From NCBI GenBank assembly GCA_002245135.1, contig NGBS01000881.1, forward strand, positions 120,454 through 184,453: DNA of 64,000 nt, given 5' to 3'. The notes beneath the pieces were generated by a model. The model did no database searches, was not told the DNA's origin, and worked only from the letters and a program-made list of their open reading frames with translations. Below, one piece after another: positions 53,157 through 61,282 of the stretch (positions within the stretch are counted from its first letter, which is position 1; every line of letters starts with the position of its first letter). This DNA is from Proteromonas lacertae (Eukaryota > Sar > Bigyra > Opalinata > Proteromonadidae). Position numbers and translations under genes: made by a program.

Positions 53157-53634
53157 ATGTCCAAATTTAGTAAACTCGATATTGAAGATCTTAGAAAAAC
53201 AATAGATCAATTCACCAAAGAAAGAGATTGGGAAAAAGTATATAATTTTGTTTTAAGTATCGAAATTAGTATCATAAACCTCGTAGTCTTGCATTAGCGC
53301 TTGTATTGCATTTGTGTATATTTTAGGTTGGTGAAGTAGGAGAGCTTTGTGAAATATTTCAATGGCGAGAAGATAATAACGAAGAGATGACTGAAGAGGA
53401 ATATAGACATACAGGTGAAGAAATTTCCGATGTTCTTATCTATTTAATAGAAATTGCAAGTATTTATATAATAATGAATTGTATTAATTATGTTAGATAA
53501 ATGCAAAATTGATTTATCAAAAGCTGTTCTAGCTAAACTAGAAAAGAATAAGAAAAAATACCCTGCAAAGTTAGTATAGTATTATTATATGCATATGTAA
53601 ATAGGTGTTTGGTAAATCTAAAAAATATACTTAA
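53157..53634 (+). CDS. All-alpha dNTP pyrophosphatase (DCTPP1/MazG-like)
   Basis: Five exons (53,157-53,237; 53,270-53,302; 53,327-53,459; 53,497-53,573; 53,605-53,634) give 117 residues. The product matches the house-cleaning dCTP pyrophosphatase family from end to end: DLRKTIDQFTKERDWEKYHKPRSLALALVGEVGELCEIFQW, then EEISDVLIYLIEIANKCKIDL, and YPAKLVFGKSKKYT at the end. The metal-binding acidic residues are present in GEVGELCE and EEISD (ExxE...ExxD). The enzyme hydrolyses dCTP and modified dNTPs to the monophosphate and pyrophosphate, cleaning the nucleotide pool. The 24-nt second intron is one of the shortest in the window. None of this gene forms one long reading frame, so it is easily missed. 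Confidence 0.92.
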
Positions 53635-53652
53635 TATGGTATTGTAGATGAT

Positions 53653-53835
53653 ATGTCAACAAAATCATCATCAAATCCAACTCCTATTAGTAATAATAAA
53701 GAAGAAATTAGTAAAAAGAAAGATTTACCAATGAAAATATATCTGCTCTCAATCATTCCTCTTATCTTAGTAATATTAATTAATTTATTTGCTGGTTTTG
53801 ACATATTAAAACAAATTAAGAAATTGAATCTATAA
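53653..53835 (+). CDS. Small single-pass membrane protein
   Basis: A 60-residue frame starting MSTKSSSNPTPIS, 18 bp after the pyrophosphatase stop. A hydrophilic Ser/Lys-rich amino half is followed by one clear transmembrane segment (IYLLSIIPLILVILINLFAG) and a short basic end (LKQIKKLNL). The very tight spacing means it may share the 3' region of the neighbour or be a separate small gene. No family is recognised. An opposing frame covers the same bases but is less protein-like. Confidence 0.4.
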   Translation: MSTKSSSNPTPISNNKEEISKKKDLPMKIYLLSIIPLILVILINLFAGFDILKQIKKLNL

Positions 53836-54016
53836 ATCTGTTTTTCTTGTAACAAAGATAAATTTAATATTATGCGTATAAAATAAAGAATTGAATGTGT
53901 GAATTTAGTGTATACTGAATCTATAAGATTTTATCTAGATTCTTATTTTTATTCGTTCAAAACACAAAAACAGAACCTTGTAGATTCAAATCATTTTCAT
54001 AATTCAAGGATTTAAT

Positions 54017-55819
54017 ATGTCTACTCAAAATAACGATAATAGTAGTGTAATTGTTAATGTCACAGAAGCAGCTAATCAGGATATTAATAAAGAAACTAGA
54101 GAAAGCGAAATCAAAGATGTAAAAGAGCTAAGAAAATCAGGATTTGTTATACAGTCAATGGAAGCAGAAATACCTGATAAGCCAGAAGTGGTAAAACCTA
54201 AATGGTACAGAGTGAGTAAAGTGATGATTAACATTGTTATGTTGTTAGCATTATTATATGGATTTTTAGTGGGGTTATCATTATTAGCTGATGCTTTCAG
54301 AGTTGCTGCAGGTAAAGGAGCCGCATCTTTGTTTAGTTTTTGTGATAATCCAATTACAGGGCTAATAATTGGTGTATTAAGTACTGTATTATTCCAATCA
54401 TCATCTACAACTACATCAATAATAGTAAGTTTGGTTGCTGCAAACGCACTAACAGTAGGTCAAGCAATATATTTAGTGATGGGAGCAAATATTGGAACTT
54501 CAATCACTAACACAATAGTAGCAATAGGTCAAATAAAAACTGGTAAAGAATTTAGACGTGCATTTAGTGGAGCTACAGTTCATGATTTCTTTAACATATT
54601 ATGTGTATTAGTTTTCATGCCAATTGAATGGATTTGGAGTGCTTTTAATAGTGAAAAATGTGGTATGATTTGTTCATTTACTGGTTTAATAACTGAGCCA
54701 TTATCTAAATTAGGTGGTGCTGAATTTACATCTCCAATAGATTATATAGTAAAACCATTAACAAAGGAAATAATTTCAGTAAATAAGAAAGCCTATCAAG
54801 CATGGTCATATGGTTGTAGTAGTAAATCTGCTCACTGTGATTTTAATTATAGTGGTATAGCAAATCATACTGTTGATTATGGATGTTGGAATGATAAAGG
54901 AAATATATGTATGAATGCAGATGAATGGCATAGTAAATATGATGAATTGTCTATTATAAGTAGTTGTTGGTTAAAAGATAGTTGGCATTTTAATGATGTA
55001 TGGTCTGGAATTGTTTTATTAGCATTATCTTTATTTATCTTGTGTGGTTGTTTAGTTGGAATGGTAAAAGTATTACATGCTTTAATATTAGGTAAAGCAG
55101 AAAAATATTTAAAGAAAGCATTCCACATGAATGGATATCTAGCATTATTAATTGGATGTTTAGTAACCGTATTAGTACAAAGTAGTTCTGTAGTAACCAG
55201 TACATTAACTCCATTAGTTGGTATTGGTGTATTGCCATTACATCAAATGTTTGCTATGACATTAGGTTCTAATATTGGTACTACAACTACATCATTACTA
55301 GCTTCATTAGCTACTGGTAATATTCATTCACTTCAAATTGCACTATGTCATTTCTTCTTCAATGTGTTTGGAGTTGTGTTATGGTATCCTGTTCCTCAAA
55401 TGAGAAGAATTCCATTGAGTTGTGCTACTTGGTTAGGTAGAACTGTTCAAACGTATAGATGGTTTGGGTTTGTTTATATGATTGGAGTATTTGTGGTTAT
55501 TCCATTACTCTTGTTAGGATTTAGTTTATTATTCACTAATGGTAAAACTACTGCTATTATTGGAGGAGTTATGTTAGCATTATTCATTGTCTTGATTATT
55601 GGCTTCATGGTGTTTTGGATAAAATTTGGAGGTAAAGAGAAGATAATGCCATGGGTTAGAAAAACAGCAGCAAAAGATCATTATGATGGTGAAATTGATG
55701 ATCCCGAAGAAGAAAAGAAAAATAAAAGTAAAAGCAATGAGAACACAAGTTTAAATGATTATGGAATAAACAAGATTGAAATTAAACCATCTGAACCTGC
55801 TACTGCAATACCTGTATAA
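54017..55819 (+). CDS. SLC34-type Na+-dependent phosphate cotransporter
   Basis: An unspliced 600-residue gene with about 65 cytosolic residues at the start. Two inverted halves each carry the family's QSSS signature: VLFQSSSTTTSIIVSL near residue 125 and VLVQSSSVVTSTLTPL near 385, each followed by GANIGTS / GSNIGTT. Between them is a large extracellular loop (about residues 245-320) with at least seven Cys and sequons NYS and NHT, as in animal SLC34 loops. At least eight hydrophobic helices are visible. The product imports inorganic phosphate with sodium at the plasma membrane. The acidic/Lys-rich carboxy tail (EIDDPEEEKKNKSKS) is cytosolic. Length is typical (about 600-690). Confidence 0.92.
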   Translation: MSTQNNDNSSVIVNVTEAANQDINKETRESEIKDVKELRKSGFVIQSMEAEIPDKPEVVKPKWYRVSKVMINIVMLLALLYGFLVGLSLLADAFRVAAGKGAASLFSFCDNPITGLIIGVLSTVLFQSSSTTTSIIVSLVAANALTVGQAIYLVMGANIGTSITNTIVAIGQIKTGKEFRRAFSGATVHDFFNILCVLVFMPIEWIWSAFNSEKCGMICSFTGLITEPLSKLGGAEFTSPIDYIVKPLTKEIISVNKKAYQAWSYGCSSKSAHCDFNYSGIANHTVDYGCWNDKGNICMNADEWHSKYDELSIISSCWLKDSWHFNDVWSGIVLLALSLFILCGCLVGMVKVLHALILGKAEKYLKKAFHMNGYLALLIGCLVTVLVQSSSVVTSTLTPLVGIGVLPLHQMFAMTLGSNIGTTTTSLLASLATGNIHSLQIALCHFFFNVFGVVLWYPVPQMRRIPLSCATWLGRTVQTYRWFGFVYMIGVFVVIPLLLLGFSLLFTNGKTTAIIGGVMLALFIVLIIGFMVFWIKFGGKEKIMPWVRKTAAKDHYDGEIDDPEEEKKNKSKSNENTSLNDYGINKIEIKPSEPATAIPV

Positions 55820-55908
55820 ATTGACTAATATTTATTTCAAATAAGTAAATAATACTGTTGTTTGTGTGAAATACACTTTTATATAAATACGATTGTATTA
55901 TCATATAC

Positions 55909-55917
55909 AACCGTTTC
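55909..55917 (-). promoter_or_regulatory. GAAACGGTT motif upstream of the BED gene
   Basis: Reads GAAACGGTT on the minus strand, 103 bp before the BED-gene ATG. It is identical to the motif at 53,123-53,131. A related TGTAACGATT follows at about 55,929. Function is inferred. Confidence 0.25.
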
Positions 55918-56020
55918 AATTAGCATTTGTAACGATTGTTTTTTAATTCAATCGATAAAATGCAGTATATAAGTATATCATTTTATTTTAATATGATTAG
56001 TGAATAACGAGAGAAAATTA

Positions 56021-58178
56021 ATGGGTTCTAAACCAGGACCTATTCATAAACTCTTCAATGAAGACGAAAATAGAACAACTGCTGTATGTAAGATTTGTGG
56101 CATATATTTAAATACTACTCACGGTCATATTCTCAAAAGACATTTCATGAAATGTTATGAGAAGAATCATAACAAAGATTTGGATCCTTTGATACAAGAA
56201 GTGATGGTATCAATCAAAGAAACGCCTTGTAGAAAAAGAAGAAAGATTATTAAAGAAGAAACTAATCTGAGTTTATCTGCAACACCATTTTCAAAGAATT
56301 TAGTTACATCTACTTCTTCAGAAACTATTCCTATACCAGAATTTATGCAAATTAATAAAGATGATATATTAAGAGACATGATACTGTTATTGACAAAATT
56401 TGACTTAGATAATTCATTTGTAGAAGATCCACTGCTGAATCATTTGTTTTCATCATTAAATCCCTATTATTCTCCAATAACACGTAGTGCAATAGAAAAA
56501 AAGATGGATCAAATGTTTAAGAAGAGCAAAACTAATATAGAAGTAGTATTAAAATCTGATATGATCAAGTATTTGTGTATAGAAAGATGGATTAATACAA
56601 ACTCACAAGAGTTTATATCATTTTATATAGTAATTCCACAATTAGGTAAGTTGTGTTATAAATCAATAGAAGGTGATAATCTGTATATGTTATTATTATT
56701 ATATTAGGAATAGAAAAGATAATGAAAAATATACATCATTAATAAAAAGTGTCATAAATGAAATTAATAGTAAGAAAATAAATGGAATTATTACTGATAA
56801 TGATATTCTTTTAAATGGAATAAGAAACAGTGTATGTAATGAAAAGAATCTATTCTCAATAAAATGTAGTGTTTCACTGTTAAATCAATTACTAATAGAG
56901 TTAATAATGAAAACCAATTTATATTCAATACTAGCAGATATAATAAAACTGATAAATCATTTCAATAATAATGAGAAAGATTGTAATTTATTGCTAGAAA
57001 ATATAACTGCACAAGCATTTCTACCTTTTGTAAATCATTGGATAGTATTTATTGAACAATTAAAAACAATTAAAAAGAATAAATTAATATTATTTCATAT
57101 AAAAGAGTCATTATCAAATGATATAAGTGATATTATCAATGATTATCTCTTTGATACTATTGATAAGAGTTTAATTTATTTAGAACCGTTGTCTATAGCA
57201 ATTCAAGTCATTGTGAATGATAGTATTAATTTTAGTGATGTATTTGCTATTTATTTTACACTTTATCAATTATTTAAATCACATGAATATAGTGATAACA
57301 AAGATGATATCAAATCATCTATGATGAATCTTCCTGAACTAGAAAGCAAAATCCCATCGCAAGAACATCAACCAATAACCTATATTATGTATAATAAGAT
57401 GGTGGAATTAGCAAATATACAGAATGGATTACCACTATTATCATATATATTAGACCCAAGGTATTGTGGTTATGGTATTCAATATGAATTAATAAAAGAG
57501 AAAATAGAGAATATATTTAGATTATTCTGTAATAGGTATAAAATGACAGAAGAAGAACTGAGTGAAGTATTAAATGAATATTATAATTATATTGATAATA
57601 AACCGAATTATAATAGAAGTAAATATTTAGAAGATCCTATTAAGTGGTGGGAAAGTAGAAAAACTACAGAATTACCACAAAAGAGATTACAATTAATTGT
57701 ATTAGACATATTATCAACTCCACCACATCAAATCCATTTAAATAGATTCTTTACTGTTTCATTGAATATACCAAAGTATAATAAAACTGAAATGAATGGT
57801 GATGTATTTGCTAATTACATGAAGCTAAACAGTGCAATTGAAATAAAACAATATACAAAGAGAAAGTGTTATTATAACTTTAGAGAGTACAAAAAGAATC
57901 AAAGGTCAATTAGTAATGAAGGCAGTTGTGATATTTGCCCATCTGAATTATCTAGTGATTATTGTATTGAAATAAATAATGATGATATATTTAAATCTGA
58001 TGGTGTTATAAACCAGTTTATGAAATTATTATTGTTAGAATCTGTTAATCAAATACCATCTATAAACTGTCCAGGAGTAATTAAGTTGTTTTCTGAATCA
58101 AGTGAAATAACTTTAAAATGTGATATTCCTTTATCACAGCCAAAGAATGATTACTCAACAGTATTTCCAAATATGTGA
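56021..58178 (+). CDS. BED-finger protein derived from an hAT transposase
   Basis: Two exons around a 25-nt intron (56,683-56,707) give 710 residues. The start is the ATG of MGSKPGPIHKLF. The amino end is a BED zinc finger: CKIC, then HILKRHFMKC, with an aromatic/basic pattern. The carboxy region keeps the hAT dimerisation signature (DPIKWWESRKTTELPQKRL, then DILSTPPHQIHLNRFFTVS), in which the usual SER-x-FS is altered. No terminal inverted repeats or target duplications are evident nearby and the frame is intact, which fits a host-domesticated DNA-binding protein rather than an active transposon. Catalytic DDE residues cannot be assigned confidently. Nuclear regulatory function is inferred. 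Confidence 0.7.
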
Positions 58179-58612
58179 TTAATATAACATTAATAATTAT
58201 ATTATGTCTATGATTAGTAATATTAATTTCTTTAGATTGTCATAAATCAAATAAAATTCACATAAATTCACATCATCAATAATGTTGATATTTCAATAAA
58301 TATATCCGTTACATTAATTTTAAATGTTTTGTTTATTCCATATTAGTTTTGTTGATAATGTAAATATGTTGATATTATTATTTTAAGGCAATAGCTCTAC
58401 TGTTACATTATCTTTAATTTCATTCATTAATCTAAGTACAAGAAATGTGTAAAAGAAAGAATGAAGGTTGTTGATTATGAATCTGAAATATTAGGTTATT
58501 TAAATATATTAATAACAATATGTGAGATTTATTTCGTTCAATCGCCTGAAGCTTTAAATTGGAGTGATTATATAAAGGAATAATAAAAAGCAGAAACAAA
58601 TAAATTAGTGTT
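58179..58612. other. Intergenic region with one 40-codon frame
   Basis: A+T-rich. A TGTAACGGAT motif lies at 58,304-58,313 (-). A 40-residue frame at 58,461-58,583 (+), MKVVDYESEILGYLN to SPEALNWSDYIKE, looks protein-like and could be the last exon of a small gene. I could not find an upstream exon that joins cleanly. Confidence 0.3.
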
Positions 58613-59350
58613 TTACATTAAAATACAACAATAATTTTTATATTTTTGATCGTGTTGATTATTTACTTCAGGATCTGGTGGAATAGTTTTTATATCTACA
58701 TTCTTTTCACAATATATTTCAGTCATTTTGTGAAACAATTCATCTAATCCTTCTTGAGTTAGAGCTGAACATTGATGATAAAAAGAACAATTTAATTGAT
58801 TAGCTACTTGAATAGCCATTTGCTCAGTAACAATTTGTTGATTATCTTCAACATCATCTTTTAAATCACTTTTAGTTCCAAGTAAAATTTTAATAGAATT
58901 ATGAGAGAATGGTAAGATTTCTTTATTCCACTTGTGTTGAATTGATTGTAATGATTTGATATTGACAATAGAAAAAGTGAGAATAAAAATAGAAGCATCT
59001 GAAAATGATATATTTCTAATACAATCATACTCTTCTGATCCTATAATAATAATAATAATAATATAAAAAGAATAAGTTATACCAGAAGTATCAATCAAAT
59101 GAAACTGAATTCTTCTATTTTGATATTCCATTATTTTACCTTGATTCTCAAACACTACAAATAAAAATAAAAAATAAATACCTGTTGGAATATGTTCTCT
59201 TGGAAGTAATCCATTTCTATATGACATAAGTAAACTTGACTTTCCAACTTGTGACTCTCTATAAAAGAGAATAAAACAACAACAATACCCAATAAAAACA
59301 CATTTAACAGTTTTAATACCAAGATTCTTTCGATAAACTGATGAAGACAT
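58613..59350 (-). CDS. Rho-family GTPase with Rnd-like active-site substitutions
   Basis: Four exons (introns 59,259-59,288; 59,155-59,181; 59,041-59,082) give 212 residues starting MSSSVYRKNLG. The G motifs are present: P-loop GESQVGKS, effector loop REHIPTVFEN, DTSGSEEYD, GTKSDLKDD and CSALTQ. It ends in a CAAX box (CILM), so membrane attachment through a prenylated Cys is expected. The residue equivalent to Gly12 is Ser, and that equivalent to Gln61 is also Ser. In animal Rnd proteins the same motifs (GDSQCGKT, DTSGS) are linked to lack of GTP hydrolysis. The protein probably controls actin and may stay GTP-bound. The three introns stay nearly in frame, so an unspliced reading looks misleadingly open. 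Confidence 0.88.
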   Translation of the reverse strand: MSSSVYRKNLGIKTVKCVFIGYCCCFILFYRESQVGKSSLLMSYRNGLLPREHIPTGIYFLFLFVVFENQGKIMEYQNRRIQFHLIDTSGITYSFYIIIIIIIGSEEYDCIRNISFSDASIFILTFSIVNIKSLQSIQHKWNKEILPFSHNSIKILLGTKSDLKDDVEDNQQIVTEQMAIQVANQLNCSFYHQCSALTQEGLDELFHKMTEIYCEKNVDIKTIPPDPEVNNQHDQKYKNYCCILM

Positions 59351-59473
59351 GATGAAATAATGAATGAAATATTGAAATCAAAATCGACAAAATTGAATGA
59401 ATTTTTATCCAATCAGATTCGTTTTAGACCATTCATATTAAATAAATGAAAATATAGCGAGTTTAGCTTGAGA

Positions 59474-61176
59474 ATGATCAAATCATTATTTATTATTTTG
59501 CTTTTTAAAGCATGTTTAAGCAAGATTAATATTAGAAGAGATATATTATCTGTTAGCATTCATGAAAATGGAGAACTTGGTTTAACATTAGATCGAGTAT
59601 ATAGATGAGAGAGTATTTTTATTAGAATTTGTATATAACTGGATTTGGAAAAACATTAAGAGGAAATCCTTATCCATTAGAATCACTTGGTATATTAAAA
59701 ATACATGATAAGCTGATCGGTGTAAATGAAGAAAGTGTGGAAGGAATAGAATATAGAAATGTTGTTAAATTAATATCTAAACGTCCATGTAAATTGATAT
59801 TTCAACGTTTAGGATATGATAATAATGGGGAAGCTATAAATCGTATATATTAAAATATAATAATAATGATAATAGATGTATTACCAAGAAAAGAAACTCA
59901 CATTGATATACTGGATGGAGTAAAAAAGGTTATATTTACAGCTGATTTAAATCATATGGATAGATCTGGAAAACCTCTATGTTAATATCATTTTTATTAT
60001 ATATATATATGATATGGTTTGTTTTAATAATCTTACTAGATATGATTTTACTGTAATAGATAATATAACTCAATGTCGTGAATATGATAATATTGATAGT
60101 AAAGCTGTTGAATCAAAAATGGTGTTTATGTTATATGATAATTGTTCAAAAGATGTATTGAGAATTATTTCAATTCTTGAAGAAAAACTAGCAGTTGGAG
60201 TTTTATTAGTAACAAAAAGTGATCAACTTTACAAAGAGAGTTTTAAAAAGTCATTGTTAAAAAATAAAATAAGAATTCCAATTGGAAAAATACATTATAG
60301 TGAATTTATAGAGATAAATGACTATTTAAAAAGTATTCAAAATACAACAGAAGATAGAGAATATTACAAAACACACCCATTGAGATTAAGATATATGTCG
60401 CTGGAGTGTTTGCCATATGAAAATTTATTGGTATATAATATATTGTATATATAAATTGTAGCATACGAAATCTACTGATGAAATTTTGAGTATAGAATAT
60501 GAACATTCATTTACATATATGGAGAATGGAGTGTTTAAAATTATTCATGAAAACAGTAGTGATGATGATAATAATAATAATAGTTATGAAAATGAGTTTG
60601 TTTCAGTTTTACCTAAGACACTATTGTCATTAATGCCTATTAAAGTCATATTTCCTGATATTGACGCAGTATGTAGAAGATTCCCATATAATAATGTAAA
60701 TGAAAAGAATAATTTTGTATTAATTGATGTTAACAATTTAAAATGTGAGATTGAGAGAATTATTCAAGGAATAGAGTATAATAATGATATGGGAATATTA
60801 ATCAATGGATTTAATTACGATTCAATTGATTATTATCTCAGATTGAAATTTCTTAAAACAAATAGTATGTTTATATTATTTTGAGTTAATAATATTGTAT
60901 TTAGAGAAAATAGTATTAATATCTCCTTCTGCTTTTGAATATATAAGAAGAAAAATATTGTTAAATAATGAAGTGACAGTTGAATTTAAAAGCCAGTCAA
61001 ACAAAGAATGGAGAAAGATGCAAAGCTATATTAGTCAAGAGAAATGGAGTAAAGAATTAAATGAACAAGAAGAACAGTTGAATGAATTAATAAGAACATA
61101 TAGAGGAGAATTAAAGAAAGACTTTTTGACTAATTTATATAACATAAAAATAAAGAAACCTGTAGAAGAATTATAA
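59474..61176 (+). CDS. Secreted or luminal PDZ-PA-PA domain protein
   Basis: Six exons (introns 59,597-59,625; 59,843-59,875; 59,981-60,059; 60,431-60,461; 60,865-60,904) give 496 residues. A signal peptide (MIKSLFIILLFKACLS) is followed by a PDZ domain: LGLTLDRNLYITGF as carboxylate-loop region, then GILKIHDKLIGVNEESV and VVKLISKRPCKLIFQR. Two protease-associated (PA) folds follow. The first contains PLYNITQC, KMVFMLYDNC and KLAVGVLLVTK. The second contains AVCRRFPYNN, NFVLIDVNN and DMGILINGF. The end is helical and charged (EQEEQLNELIRTY). No protease or transmembrane segment is seen. PA domains often serve in vacuolar sorting or protease regulation, so a secretory-pathway role is inferred. 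The 79-nt third intron was chosen because it restores the PA core. Confidence 0.75.
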
Positions 61177-61282
61177 AAATTAAGAAAGTGTTATTTATTC
61201 AATTATTTTTTTTGTTCATCTTTTTCAAATAAAACCAAAAAAACATAAAAAAGTCAATCGAAGTGGATTATCTTCATATAAT

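Noticed and set aside
58461-58583. 40-codon frame as a confident gene
   Set aside because: Protein-like, but no upstream exon joins cleanly and no family is recognised, so it was left within the intergenic entry.
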